DNA from: Bacillus sp. Marseille-Q1617
GTDB taxonomy: Bacteria > Bacillota > Bacilli > Bacillales > Bacillaceae_B
Reading direction: 5' to 3'
Length of the DNA: 64,000 nucleotides
NCBI RefSeq assembly: GCF_903645295.1
Contig: NZ_CAHJXM010000002.1
Span: 1,092,001 to 1,156,000, forward strand
In this document: one piece after another, positions 35,286-46,017 of the stretch
Layout: each line of letters begins with the position of its first letter
Position numbering within the stretch: position 1 is the stretch's first letter
Notes under the pieces: generated by a model
The model's input: the letters and a program-made list of their open reading frames with translations, nothing else
What the model was told of the DNA's origin: nothing
Databases searched by the model: none
Made by a program: the position numbers and the translations under genes

Positions 35286-38246
35286 TTATTCTGTTCCTTC
35301 TTCAGGCGGTTTAGGATCCGTTGGTTCATCATCACCAGGAGGTTCAGGCGTGGTGCCGCCATCTCCGCCGCCATCTCCGCCGCCATCTCCGCCGCCGTCA
35401 GCTGGAGGAGGTTCCGGTTTATCCGGCTCCGGAGGCTTGGGATCTGTTGGTTTATCCCCGCCCGGAGGCTTCGGCTCCGGTTTTGGCTTTTCAGGCTTTG
35501 GTTCCGGTTTCCCGACTTGAACCGTGTTGGACGGAGACGATTCTTTACCGGCCACATCGACGGCCTTGACGAAATACTCTCCGTTACCCACTGAAACGGA
35601 ATAGTTGTCACCTGATTTGACGCTGCCTACTTTACTACCGGATTTAGAATAAACACGGTAACCGACGACATCCCCGCTTCCGGAAGAAGTCCATGTAATC
35701 TTATTTCCGTTCACAGAAGCTTTCACCGTGCCGGGTGCAGCTCCATCATCAGAAATTTTATTCTCTGCAATCAGAACATTTTTAAACCGTTCATCTTCCT
35801 GAGGGATCAGTTTTGAAGCATCCCCAGGCACTTTACCGAATACATTTTTCACAAAATCAGGATTCAGGATGACCCCTGGCTGTGAAAATTCTTCCGGTGT
35901 ATTAGGAAGGGCCAGATATTTCTTTCCATTGACCATCACGTAACGGCTCATCAGCAAGCTGTCATCGGTTTTGGTCGGTACAAATTTGGCATTGAACAGA
36001 TCACTCTTGACAAGTCCGGCTTTCGTACATGCTTCTGAAGGAAGCAGTCCGGAGATTGAACAGAATGAACGTCGTACGATTCCGCCCGGTTCTTTAAAGG
36101 AGCCTTCGGGATCGATCAGGTTTGGTGCAAGGTCTCTTGTATCATTCAGCAGGAAGGACCATAGACGAATGTTTCTTAATCCGTAATGTCCATACTGCGC
36201 ACGGGATGCTGCTGTATTTAAGTCTGAAGGTGTATCATACCCAAACCAGGTACCAAATGTGATGCTCGGGTTGGAAGCAACAAACCAATGGTCTTTATAA
36301 TCCTGGGAAGTACCCGATTTCCCTGCCCAATCCGATGAGAAGTTCAGGAATCTTTTCGCATAGCGGCCAGTCCCAAGTGAATGGTCGAGCGTATCCCTCA
36401 TCATGTCGATCGTCAGGTAAGCCGTCTGCGGGCTGTAAACTTCCACTGGCTCTGATTTATGTTCAAACACAATATTTCCGTCTTGATCGACGATCTTATC
36501 GATCATATAGGCGTCCACAAATTTTCCGCCGTTGGCGAATGTCGAATAAGCATTGACGTTTTCCTCGACCGTCACACCTTGTGTGGTGGCTCCGAGTGCA
36601 AGGGACAAGTTATTATCCACCCGGCCCAATTTTGCAAAATCCATCTTCATCAGGAATTCGTTGAATGGATTGCGGTCATAAATGTTTGCATACGTTCTGA
36701 CCGCCGTAAGGTTCAATGATTCTGCCAGTGCAAATCGTGCAGGGAATAGTCCCCGTTCCTTCAATGAGTAGTTTTCCGGTGTCCATCCATTGATATTCAC
36801 CCCGACATCAGGCAGGGGCGAACCCGGTGAAATGTAGCCATACTCCAATGCAGGTGCGTATGCAAGAAGCGGCTTCATTGTCGAACCATTCGAGCGGTAG
36901 GAGGATGTTGCGTGATTCAACTGCTCGAGTTTGAAATCACGGCCCCCGATGAAACTTATGATTCTTCCAGTCTTGTTTTCTATCATGATGGCGCCGACTT
37001 GAACCGGTTCTTCAACTTGGACTTCTTCACCGGTTTCAGGGTCGGTTGTTGTGACGGTTTTTGAAGGACCGTACATGTCATAAGCATTTTTTGTTTTCTG
37101 CATTTGATCATAGATTTTTTTATCGATGGTGGAATGGATTTCATACCCGCTTTGACGGACATTGCGGTCAGCCAGTGTGTGGTATTTCTCTTCCAATTCA
37201 TCATTATTTTCAAGGTCCTGCTTCGAATAACCGTCTTTCTCGGCAAGAACACCCGTCATGATGTCGATGGCCCTGCTTTCAAGTTCGGCTGTCAGCCAAG
37301 GGTAGTTTTCGCTTGGAGAAGCTTTCGGCTCAATGAAATCCTTTGTTAGATCGTAGGCTACTGCGTCTTCATATTCCTTGTCCGTGATATAACCTTCTCT
37401 ATGCATCCTGTATAGGACGGTGTTTTTACGTGACATACCCGGCTCGAGGTTCTCTTTCAGTTCTCCATTATTCATGAATGGCGTGTAACTGAAAGGAGCC
37501 TGGGGCAGCCCGGCTATGAATGCTGACTGTGGAAGGGTCAGGTCTTTTGCATCCACGCCAAAAATTCCCTGGGCAGCAGATTGGACTCCGCCGATATTAC
37601 GGCCTGATGAATTTCTTCCCAATGTTGCAACGTTGAGATAGGCTTCGAGGATCTCGTCCTTTTCAAAGAATCTTTCCAGCCGCAGGGCTAGAAGGATTTC
37701 TTTAGCTTTTCTTTCGAAGGATACTTCATTGGTCAGGATCTGGTTCTTGATGAGCTGCTGTGTGAGCGTGCTTCCGCCTGATTGAGTGGAAGAGTTGGTG
37801 AATTCCTGCAGCACTGCACGCATGATCGCTTTCGGAACCACTCCATTGTGCTCTTTGAAATACTCATCTTCTGTGGCGATGACGGCATTTCGCAGATGCT
37901 CCGACACATCTTCCAGTTTCACTTCTTCACGTTCAAGATCTGTCCTTAATTTTCCAAGATAGACATCGTCGGCAAAATAAAGCTGCGAGGTTTCTTCGTA
38001 ATTGTAAATGTCCTTTTTCATTTGGTCGTAAGAACGAATCGGCTCTTCCTTGACCAGCGATGCGAAATAACCGGCCCCCACGCCCCCTGCGAAAGCCGTC
38101 CCGAGTACCAATACAACAATGGTGATCAGGGCAAGGTTCCAAAATACTCCGTATGTAATTCTTGCTCGTTTTTGAACTCCGGTATTTGTAAAGAACCTGA
38201 TGACAGGATCTAATTTTTCAAGTAATTTGTTCCATGTTTCTCTCAT
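35286..38246 (-). CDS. Class A penicillin-binding protein (PBP1A type) with FN3 domain
   Basis: A bifunctional peptidoglycan synthase of 986 residues. A cytoplasmic N-terminus and one membrane helix (~35-60) are followed by a GT51 transglycosylase (~110-290; ATEDEYFKEHNG, GGSTLTQQLIKN, RKAKEILLALRLE) and a transpeptidase with STMK (~450), SLN and KSGTS (~642). A fibronectin-type-III-like domain spans ~830-905, and a Pro/Lys/Gly/Asp-rich tail (PEPKP blocks, GGGD repeats) ends the protein outside the membrane. Similar tails occur in PonA-type PBPs. SD precedes the ATG weakly (AGGGGGAAT). Confidence 0.92.
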   Translation of the reverse strand: MRETWNKLLEKLDPVIRFFTNTGVQKRARITYGVFWNLALITIVVLVLGTAFAGGVGAGYFASLVKEEPIRSYDQMKKDIYNYEETSQLYFADDVYLGKLRTDLEREEVKLEDVSEHLRNAVIATEDEYFKEHNGVVPKAIMRAVLQEFTNSSTQSGGSTLTQQLIKNQILTNEVSFERKAKEILLALRLERFFEKDEILEAYLNVATLGRNSSGRNIGGVQSAAQGIFGVDAKDLTLPQSAFIAGLPQAPFSYTPFMNNGELKENLEPGMSRKNTVLYRMHREGYITDKEYEDAVAYDLTKDFIEPKASPSENYPWLTAELESRAIDIMTGVLAEKDGYSKQDLENNDELEEKYHTLADRNVRQSGYEIHSTIDKKIYDQMQKTKNAYDMYGPSKTVTTTDPETGEEVQVEEPVQVGAIMIENKTGRIISFIGGRDFKLEQLNHATSSYRSNGSTMKPLLAYAPALEYGYISPGSPLPDVGVNINGWTPENYSLKERGLFPARFALAESLNLTAVRTYANIYDRNPFNEFLMKMDFAKLGRVDNNLSLALGATTQGVTVEENVNAYSTFANGGKFVDAYMIDKIVDQDGNIVFEHKSEPVEVYSPQTAYLTIDMMRDTLDHSLGTGRYAKRFLNFSSDWAGKSGTSQDYKDHWFVASNPSITFGTWFGYDTPSDLNTAASRAQYGHYGLRNIRLWSFLLNDTRDLAPNLIDPEGSFKEPGGIVRRSFCSISGLLPSEACTKAGLVKSDLFNAKFVPTKTDDSLLMSRYVMVNGKKYLALPNTPEEFSQPGVILNPDFVKNVFGKVPGDASKLIPQEDERFKNVLIAENKISDDGAAPGTVKASVNGNKITWTSSGSGDVVGYRVYSKSGSKVGSVKSGDNYSVSVGNGEYFVKAVDVAGKESSPSNTVQVGKPEPKPEKPKPEPKPPGGDKPTDPKPPEPDKPEPPPADGGGDGGGDGGGDGGTTPEPPGDDEPTDPKPPEEGTE

Positions 38247-38394
38247 ATTTTCATTCCCCCTAGAACATTCCTATTATAGCATATCCAAGAGAACACTGTC
38301 GTAAAAAGTCAAATAAAAAAGGTATTTTGACATAAAAAATTCTTGACTTTATTGACTAAAGTAATGCATTATGGTAAAAACCTAATATAGTTAG

Positions 38395-38660
38395 TATTGA
38401 ACTTTTTCAATTCATTTGACATACAGACCCTACCGCAATGAGAGGATCAAGTAGTTTGCATTCCCTGTTACCCAGAGAGTCAGTGGCCGCTGAAAACTGA
38501 CACAAAATGCAGATGAATTACATCCTGGAGCTTTTGCTGTGAACTCTTAGTAGCAGCAAACGGTGAAAGCCGTTATCTTTTTTGAGTGAAGGATGTTTTT
38601 TCCTTAATTTGGGTGGTACCGCGCGACAGCGTCCCTGCATATATGCAGGGACTTTTTTGT
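38395..38660 (+). promoter_or_regulatory. Tyrosine T-box riboswitch of tyrS
   Basis: A T-box leader: Stem I region from ~38400, likely specifier codon TAC (Tyr) at 38519-38521 in ATGAATTACATCC, the T-box GGGTGGTACCGCG at 38611-38623 (TGG of the tRNA acceptor-binding bulge), and the terminator GTCCCTGCAT/ATGCAGGGAC plus T6 at 38631-38658. Uncharged tRNA-Tyr would stabilise the antiterminator. Several TTGAC(A/T) -35-like boxes lie at 38325-38360; the exact promoter is unclear. Confidence 0.92.
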
Positions 38661-38677
38661 TTTTACGGCTGTGTTGA

Positions 38678-39973
<1,296 letters not shown>

Positions 39974-39992
39974 GAAGTGGTTTTTTGAATGG

Positions 39993-40029
39993 ACAGCGTA
40001 ATCTCTGTTTTGGGGATTGCGCTGTTTTT
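39993..40029 (+). terminator. Terminator of tyrS
   Basis: ACAGCGTAATC pairs with GATTGCGCTGT, followed by T5. Confidence 0.8.
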
Positions 40030-40157
40030 GCATGAATTCGGCTGAAGGCAGGCGGATTTAAGATAAGTTTGGAGTGGAGGAAGCTTGATTTTCATTTAAA
40101 TGGGAGAGTAGCAAGGAGAAATGGGTGAGAAAGAGGGGAGATATAACTATATTAATA

Positions 40158-40263
40158 TTTATTGTGCCGCATTCAGAATAATTGCGCCTCTTTCTGGATA
40201 ATTAAGCCACTTTTAGAATGAATGCGCCACTTTTTTCATAATTGAGCAGCTTGTCGAATTTTC
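40158..40263 (+). repeat. ~20-bp periodic imperfect tandem repeat, copy 2
   Basis: About five 20-21-bp units (TAATTGCGCCTCTTTCTGG-like) ending CTTGTCGAATTTTC, the same unit and end as the array at 1660-1807. It sits between the tyrS terminator and the convergent rpsD. Confidence 0.7.
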
Positions 40264-40331
40264 ATCACTGCCAGGGTCTCACGCATCACCAAAATCGAAC
40301 TTACTGAAGATTCGTTTCTTCCCAAAATAAC

Positions 40332-40361
40332 AAAAAACCCTGCCCATAAAGAGCAGAGTTT
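40332..40361 (-). terminator. Terminator of rpsD
   Basis: On the minus strand AACTCTGC pairs with GCAGGGTT, followed by TTTTTT. Confidence 0.8.
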
Positions 40362-40375
40362 CTTCTTCACAAAGA

Positions 40376-40978
40376 TTAACGAGAGTAGAACTCAACGATA
40401 AGAGCTTCGTTAATTTCAGCTGGTAATTCAGAACGCTCAGGAACGCGAGTGAAAGTACCTTCAAGCTTGTCAGCATCGAAAGTCAAGAATTCAGGAACAA
40501 AGCTGTTCACTTCAAGAGCTTCTTTGATGATGTCAAGGTTGCGTGACTTTTCACGAACTGAGATTGTTTGTCCAGGTTGTACGCGGAAAGATGGGATATC
40601 TACGCGAGATCCATTAACCGTTACGTGACCGTGGTTAACAAGCTGACGAGCTTGACGGCGAGTACGTGCAAGACCTAAACGATAAACAACGTTGTCTAGA
40701 CGAGACTCAAGTAAAGCCATGAAGTTTTCACCGTGTTTACCTTGTAATTTGCCAGCTTGGTCAAATAGGTTACGGAATTGACGTTCAGTTACTCCGTACA
40801 TGTGACGAAGTTTTTGCTTTTCTTGAAGTTGTAAACCGTATTCAGAGATTTTCTTGCGTTGGTTAGGACCATGAGGACCTGGAGCGTAAGGACGCTTTTC
40901 TAATTCTTTACCCGTACCGCTTAGAGAGATTCCAAGACGACGAGATAATTTCCAACTTGGACCAGTATAACGAGCCAT
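40376..40978 (-). CDS. rpsD: Ribosomal protein S4
   Basis: Primary 16S rRNA-binding protein of the 30S body; it also represses its own mRNA in Bacillus. ATG 40978 ([21 protein letters not shown]) follows AAAGGAGGAG. 200 residues, the normal length. The S4 domain (~90-155) includes [20 protein letters not shown] and [14 protein letters not shown]. Confidence 0.97.
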   Translation of the reverse strand: MARYTGPSWKLSRRLGISLSGTGKELEKRPYAPGPHGPNQRKKISEYGLQLQEKQKLRHMYGVTERQFRNLFDQAGKLQGKHGENFMALLESRLDNVVYRLGLARTRRQARQLVNHGHVTVNGSRVDIPSFRVQPGQTISVREKSRNLDIIKEALEVNSFVPEFLTFDADKLEGTFTRVPERSELPAEINEALIVEFYSR

Positions 40979-41163
40979 GAGAGACTCCTCCTTTATTGTT
41001 TTTATTTTGTTGTAAAATAAAAACACCTGTGAATTAACAATTATGTGTATTTTGTTTTCATGTACCTTCGCCCTAGCAGCAGAGGGTTACAAGATACACC
41101 TCAACATAAGAGGAACAAAATACAAACACAAAGGACTTCACTGAAGCTGCATTATTTTACACA
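40979..41163 (-). ncRNA. rpsD 5' leader, candidate S4 autoregulatory region
   Basis: A ~185-nt untranslated leader lies between the promoter and the rpsD start. It contains a structured central part (AACCCTCTGCTGCTAGGG-like) and an AT hairpin (GTTTTTATTTT/AAAATAAAAAC) just before the SD. In B. subtilis the rpsD leader is the target of S4 feedback; I could not model the pseudoknot. Confidence 0.5.
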
Positions 41164-41169
41164 AAGAAC

Positions 41170-41198
41170 ATTATATGACGTAGAAGAATAGAAGTCAA
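41170..41198 (-). promoter_or_regulatory. Sigma-A promoter of rpsD
   Basis: On the minus strand TTGACT (41198-41193), 17 nt, TATAAT (41175-41170). Confidence 0.8.
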
Positions 41199-41509
41199 GG
41201 AAGTATTTAAGATTCGTATAGAAAGACGAATCGAGTTTAAAAAATACTTTTTCTTTACTGGATCATTTAAAACCTGCTTGTATCGTCATTCGTCTAATCT
41301 AGTGCAGCTTGTCACCAACCCATCTCCATATCATACAATCCGATTCCAGCCTTATGACTTGTTCGTGCCGGGCTAAGTTAATTAAACCTATCCTGATGCC
41401 TGCGCAGTATTTACCAAATTTCTGCCTAAATATTGCAATTATTTTCAGTCCTGTGTTTCTTCGTATGTTATAATTAAGAGTGGTAAATACGTTAGTCAGG
41501 TGAAGGCTT
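41199..41509. other. Intergenic region between rpsD and the membrane-anchored protein gene
   Basis: A small hairpin (GATTCGT/ACGAATC, ~41212-41233) and a TATAAT-like box (~41469-41474) probably serving the downstream gene are the only signals. No further gene is seen. Confidence 0.4.
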
Positions 41510-42106
41510 TTGATAGAAACAAAGCGTGAAAAATACATACGATTTATACTGATTGCCTCATGCATGCTTGTCGTTGCAATCGGTGTTATATATTCTGCAC
41601 CCTCCCGGGGAGTGGATGATGATGAGAAACCTCTTGCATCCGCGCAGATCCTCAAGAAACAGGACGGCGATCAAAATGCGGTTGCAGCGGTTACCAAAAT
41701 GGTTGGTGATCAGCAGGTTCTTGTCCTATATGATATTGAAAAAGAAAATAAGTTCCATTTTAACGTGCTTCACACAGCAGCAATGAAGGAACATATCGAG
41801 GAAATGAAAATCCATGGGGACGGGGATGGCCTGTGGGTGAAAACCAAGAAAGAAGACTGGATCCTTTTTTCAGATGGTTTGGATGTGCTGACGCAGGCCG
41901 AGCAGCCTGAACATGGTCATTCAACCCGTCAATCATTTCGTTATGAGAAAAACGATCATAGAGCCATTGTGGCGATCGATCAACAAGAAGTTGCATTGCA
42001 GCTGTCAAAAGAAACAAAGCCATTGGAAATCCATCCGCTGTCTGCTGATGACTCTTTATGGCTCATCGTATATGAGGACGAACTGGTCCTTGCGAAATCC
42101 AATTAA
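41510..42106 (+). CDS. Membrane-anchored extracytoplasmic protein of unknown function
   Basis: TTG 41510 follows AGGTGAAGG by a normal spacing. The 198-residue product has a basic N-terminus, one transmembrane segment (FILIASCMLVVAIGVIYSA, ~12-30) and a ~165-residue extracytoplasmic part with two similar beta-rich stretches (VLVLYDIEKENKFHFNVL; LWLIVYEDELVLAKSN). No family recognised. It lies 37 bp upstream of dgcP and may be co-transcribed, so it could be a sensory or accessory partner; this is speculation. Confidence 0.65.
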   Translation: MIETKREKYIRFILIASCMLVVAIGVIYSAPSRGVDDDEKPLASAQILKKQDGDQNAVAAVTKMVGDQQVLVLYDIEKENKFHFNVLHTAAMKEHIEEMKIHGDGDGLWVKTKKEDWILFSDGLDVLTQAEQPEHGHSTRQSFRYEKNDHRAIVAIDQQEVALQLSKETKPLEIHPLSADDSLWLIVYEDELVLAKSN

Positions 42107-42143
42107 TAGTAGTTCACAAACCTTTTAGGGTACGGGTGAGGAA

Positions 42144-43985
42144 ATGACCATTCTAACTGATAAATTACATGCTTATAAATCTAAATTATTCGATCTGATT
42201 CATGATGGCAGGCCAGGCGTGCTGCTTCAATCAAACTATCTTCATAACTGGCTGGAGTTGTTAAAAGAATGCCTGGGGATCGAAAAAGCTTTCTTATATA
42301 ATAAAGGAAAGGAAGGATTCAGCCTTCTTCAAAGTACCCAAGGAGGGGAGGCCCCTCCGGTACTGAGTGAGGGCTTCATCAGGAGGTATTTTGAAGACGC
42401 TTCACCTTTTGTTAAGAGCTGCAGTGATTCTATTTTTCATTCTGGCTTTCAGTTTCAAACTGATAAAGATGAGGAGTACTTCCTATTGATCCAGGGGCAG
42501 GAAGCCATGGAAACGGCTGAAGCGGAATGGCTTTCTTCCTTTTGGAAAGCGAGCGACCAATTTCTGAAGCATGGATCCAGGGTACTGAATGTATATGAAG
42601 AAGAAAGGCGTTACCGGGAATTGTTTAAGGTAACGGAAGTTTTCCATTCCAATAGGGATGTACAGACTTTGTTGGTGCAAATTATCGAAACGCTGGGTGA
42701 GGTGTTTCCGCAGGATACATTCCAAATCCTTCTATCTAATGACCGGTATGAGTTCGGTTCTCTCCCGATAAAATGCTTCGATTTCGAAAAGGCCAACCCT
42801 TTTGCCATGCAGGCTTTTGTAAACGGGAATATAGAGTTGGATGAAGAATCGAGGCTCTATGCCCCATTGAGAGGGAAACAGGGGATTTATGGCGTTTTGG
42901 AAGTAGTCACAGGCGCTCATATGCTGTTTACTGAACCAAAAATCGAGTTTATCAAATTGCTTGCTTATACAGCGGGGAGTGCACTGGAGAATGCCAAGCT
43001 GTATGAACAGTCGAAAAGGCTGATCAGTGACCTGCAGCTTATCAATGAAACTTCTCATCAATTGAATTTGGAGTCCCGCTTATCCGATACTTTATTATTT
43101 TTGAAGAAACAGATTCAGCGGTCATTTCATCCGAGCGCAATCGGATTCGTATTAAATGAAAAGAATGAATCAGTAATTCTCGAGCAGAGCTCTACCGGGT
43201 TTTTTACAGAAGAAGGTCAAAAATACATATCTTATGTGAAAGACCGGATTAATAAGGAACGGGATTCGATCTTTCTGGGAGACGTCAGTGACCGGATTGC
43301 TGCACCTGATTATTTATCTCTTATGGCGGTGCCGATGACCCAAAATGAAAAGCTGATAGGTTTCTGTGTCGTTCTTCATACCGAGGCGTATATGTTTTCG
43401 TTTGATATGTACAAACTCTTGCAGTCTTTTATTCATCATTCAGCCCTTGCAATCACGAATGCGACACTTAGGGAAGAACTTGAGCATCTCGTCATTACCG
43501 ACCATATGACGAAATTGTATGCCCGGCATTACCTTGATGAAAAAATGGAAGCGGCGATGAAAAAAGATGAATTAGGTACGCTGTTGTTGATCGACATTGA
43601 TGACTTTAAATCGGTAAATGATAATTACGGCCATCAGATCGGGGATGAAGTCCTGATCCAGGTAGCCGACCTCCTTAAAGATCAAGCAGGAGAGAGTGGA
43701 CTGGCCGCACGCTGGGGTGGAGAAGAAATGGCTGTTTATCTGCCGCTCGTTGAACGAAAAGCTGCGCTTGCCATAGCTGAAGCCATTGTGGAAGTGACTG
43801 CCTTTAAAACACAGCCAAGGGTTACACTTTCATGCGGGCTTTCATCATGGGGAAAGCATGACAGCGCCGGCCCTGAATCAGTAAAGGAATTAGTCAAGAA
43901 AGCGGATGAAGCTCTTTATATAGCAAAAAATCATGGGAAAAATCAAGTGGTGGAAGACCTGGATAACCGTCTTCTGACAAGATAA
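42144..43985 (+). CDS. dgcP: Diguanylate cyclase with GAF domains, DgcP-like
   Basis: Makes c-di-GMP. A 613-residue cytoplasmic protein: an N-terminal variable GAF-like part (~1-150), GAF domain (~165-300), second GAF (~315-440) and GGDEF domain (~455-605) with TDHMTKLYARHYLDE, LLLIDIDDFKSVNDNYGHQIGDE and the active-site GGEEM (~525) in place of GGDEF. SD GGGTGAGG precedes ATG 42144. The position between rpsD and ytsP/ezrA matches B. subtilis ytrP (dgcP). Confidence 0.88.
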   Translation: MTILTDKLHAYKSKLFDLIHDGRPGVLLQSNYLHNWLELLKECLGIEKAFLYNKGKEGFSLLQSTQGGEAPPVLSEGFIRRYFEDASPFVKSCSDSIFHSGFQFQTDKDEEYFLLIQGQEAMETAEAEWLSSFWKASDQFLKHGSRVLNVYEEERRYRELFKVTEVFHSNRDVQTLLVQIIETLGEVFPQDTFQILLSNDRYEFGSLPIKCFDFEKANPFAMQAFVNGNIELDEESRLYAPLRGKQGIYGVLEVVTGAHMLFTEPKIEFIKLLAYTAGSALENAKLYEQSKRLISDLQLINETSHQLNLESRLSDTLLFLKKQIQRSFHPSAIGFVLNEKNESVILEQSSTGFFTEEGQKYISYVKDRINKERDSIFLGDVSDRIAAPDYLSLMAVPMTQNEKLIGFCVVLHTEAYMFSFDMYKLLQSFIHHSALAITNATLREELEHLVITDHMTKLYARHYLDEKMEAAMKKDELGTLLLIDIDDFKSVNDNYGHQIGDEVLIQVADLLKDQAGESGLAARWGGEEMAVYLPLVERKAALAIAEAIVEVTAFKTQPRVTLSCGLSSWGKHDSAGPESVKELVKKADEALYIAKNHGKNQVVEDLDNRLLTR

Positions 43986-44004
43986 TCAATATGAAAAACG
44001 GCGG

Positions 44005-44013
44005 CTTTCAGAG
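44005..44013 (+). repeat. Target-site duplication, left copy
   Basis: CTTTCAGAG, repeated at 44576-44584 on the other side of the MITE-like element. Confidence 0.75.
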
Positions 44014-44575
44014 TAACGGGTTCTGTTTTAAGGTACAAACAATAAAAAACATTGGAAAAGGGAAGCAAATCGTAATGATTCTGCAACCCTTTTTTATTGG
44101 ATATAACAAACTTTTTAAGGAATTCGGGTTCTAATTTTTATATTATGAGGTAAATCCTTATTAAACTAAAGAACAGGTTATATCTTTAGTTACTCTATAA
44201 AGGATAAGATATCTAAGTAACTAATTACCAACTATAAGGGGAAATTTTCCCGTTAATCTGCTGAAGCTCGCTTGGATAGGGGTAAATAAAGGGAAAAATT
44301 CCTTCTAATCTTGCACAGATCCCCAATTTTAATGTTTTTCAAGTAAATAGAAGTACATTTTCCCTTTATTTTAACTGTTTTCAGTTCCATTTCTTCATTA
44401 GGGGAAATTTCTCCCCTTATTTAATAACCCAATGGTACTGATTCTTTTATCTGGCTCGAGGGGGGTCCGCTTTTGTTCGCTTTCCCGGGTAAGATTAGCT
44501 GTAAATGCATCTGCAATTACTATCACATTTTGCGGTGTAGATTCCAATTTTTTTACTCTAAAACAGAACCAATTA
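44014..44575 (+). mobile_element. MITE-like non-autonomous element, copy 2 (complete)
   Basis: A 562-bp non-coding element with terminal inverted repeats (TAACGGGTTCTGTTTTA at the left; the right end is the complement of TAATTGGTTCTGTTTTA) and a perfect 9-bp flanking duplication CTTTCAGAG. No transposase frame inside. The interior carries several AAGGGGAAA/TTTCCCCTT-type palindromes. About 375 bp are shared with 21177-21552. Confidence 0.82.
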
Positions 44576-44584
44576 CTTTCAGAG
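44576..44584 (+). repeat. Target-site duplication, right copy
   Basis: CTTTCAGAG, identical to 44005-44013. Confidence 0.75.
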
Positions 44585-44658
44585 CTGAAGATTTTTTGAA
44601 TTCTGTATAAGAAATATCTTTAGATCTCTATTTTTAAGACCAATCCTTTAATACGTTA

Positions 44659-44673
44659 ATGTAAACGCTTTCT
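44659..44673 (+). promoter_or_regulatory. Perfect cre site upstream of the methionine gamma-lyase gene
   Basis: ATGTAAACGCTTTCT matches every position of WTGNAANCGNWWNCW, 75-90 nt upstream of the start codon, so CcpA control is likely. Confidence 0.75.
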
Positions 44674-44748
44674 TTTTTAGTGAGATTATCATATCCTAGA
44701 ATAGAAGAATAACAGAACTTAGAGGGAACACAGTGGGAGGAATACTTG

Positions 44749-45951
44749 ATGAAAGATGAGAAACATTTTGAAACACGTGTGATTCATGAGGGGTATAAAT
44801 CTTCTCAGCATTTTGATAGTTTAGCGCCCCCTTTATATCAAACTTCAACTTATACTTTTGCCAATGCGAAGCAAGGGGAAAATCGCTTTGCGGGTGAAGA
44901 AGAAGGATATATTTATTCAAGGCTCGGCAATCCGACAGTAGGCATATTAGAAGAAAGAATGGCATCGCTTGAAGGGGGAGAGGCGGCCCTTGCTTTCGGT
45001 TCCGGGATGGCTGCCGTTTCAGCGGTCCTCTTTTCATTGACCAAAGCGGGAGATCATATCCTTTGTTCTCAAGGGGTGTACGGCTGTACATTCGGCCTGC
45101 TCGAATTAATGAACGAGAAATTTGCGATTGAGCATGATTTCTCTGCAATGGACACGGAAGAAGAAATCCGTGCAAAAATCAAAGATCATACAACATGCAT
45201 TTACGTAGAAACACCGATTAATCCGACGATGCAATTGATAGATTTACAAATGGTTGTGAAGGTAGCCCGTGAAAAGGGGATTCCTGTTGTCGTGGACAAT
45301 ACGTTCTGTTCCCCTTATTTACAGAGACCTCTGGAACTAGGCTGTGATATTGTGATTCACAGTGCGACAAAATACATCGGCGGCCACGGTGATGTCATTG
45401 CAGGCATTGTCGTCGGTTCACAGGAAAAAATGGCAGAAATCAGAATGACGACACAAAAGGATATCGGTGGAATTATTTCTCCATTTGATGCCTGGTTATT
45501 ATTGAGAGGTTTAAAGACGCTGGCAGTGCGTCTGGACCGCCACTGTGAAAGTGCCGACAAGATTGCGGGTCTCTTAGCAACACATCCTGCAGTGGAACAG
45601 GTGATTTATCCCGGGCGGACGGATCATCCCCAGCATGCAATCATGAAGAAGCAGATGAAGAAGCCAGGCGGCATGATTTCTTTCACCATCAAAGGGTCGA
45701 AAGAGGATGCCCAAAGGTTGATGGATGATTTGCATATGATCAAGATCGCGGTCAGTCTGGGGGATGCAGAGACATTGATTCAGCATCCCGCTACGATGAC
45801 ACATGCAGTGGTCCCGGAAGAAGCGAGAGAGAAAATGGGTATAACGGATACTCTCCTCAGACTTTCTGTCGGTCTTGAATCCACAGAGGATATTTGGGAC
45901 GATCTCGAACAGTCATTAAATAAAGTGAAATTTCCAAGTGATGTGATATAA
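44749..45951 (+). CDS. Methionine gamma-lyase (PLP, Cys/Met metabolism family)
   Basis: Splits methionine into methanethiol, ammonia and 2-oxobutyrate. ATG 44749 follows GGGAGG at 9 nt. The 400-residue fold-type I PLP enzyme has YSRLGNPTVGILEERMASLEGG, the PLP-stacking GVYGCTFGLL, where the Cys (~113) is typical of methionine gamma-lyases rather than of cystathionine enzymes, DNTFCSPYLQRP and the PLP lysine in HSATKYIGGH (~208). A perfect cre upstream suggests repression on good carbon sources. Cystathionine gamma-lyase activity cannot be excluded. Confidence 0.85.
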   Translation: MKDEKHFETRVIHEGYKSSQHFDSLAPPLYQTSTYTFANAKQGENRFAGEEEGYIYSRLGNPTVGILEERMASLEGGEAALAFGSGMAAVSAVLFSLTKAGDHILCSQGVYGCTFGLLELMNEKFAIEHDFSAMDTEEEIRAKIKDHTTCIYVETPINPTMQLIDLQMVVKVAREKGIPVVVDNTFCSPYLQRPLELGCDIVIHSATKYIGGHGDVIAGIVVGSQEKMAEIRMTTQKDIGGIISPFDAWLLLRGLKTLAVRLDRHCESADKIAGLLATHPAVEQVIYPGRTDHPQHAIMKKQMKKPGGMISFTIKGSKEDAQRLMDDLHMIKIAVSLGDAETLIQHPATMTHAVVPEEAREKMGITDTLLRLSVGLESTEDIWDDLEQSLNKVKFPSDVI

Positions 45952-45956
45952 AATTG

Positions 45957-45996
45957 GAAAAAGCGTGGAGAAACATAGAGTTCTCCACGCTTTTTT
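45957..45996 (+). terminator. Terminator between the lyase gene and ytsP
   Basis: AAAAAGCGTGGAGAA pairs perfectly with TTCTCCACGCTTTTT; usable in both directions. Confidence 0.9.
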
Positions 45997-46017
45997 CATG
46001 TTTCTGATAATGACCGA

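Noticed and set aside
35240..35611. Long opposite-strand frames over the PBP tail
   Set aside because: Low-complexity GGX/Pro codons of the PBP tail keep all frames open; no SD or promoter supports them.
44585..44748. S-box or T-box riboswitch before the methionine gamma-lyase gene
   Set aside because: No conserved S-box/T-box core and no terminator/antiterminator pair is present; only a cre is evident.
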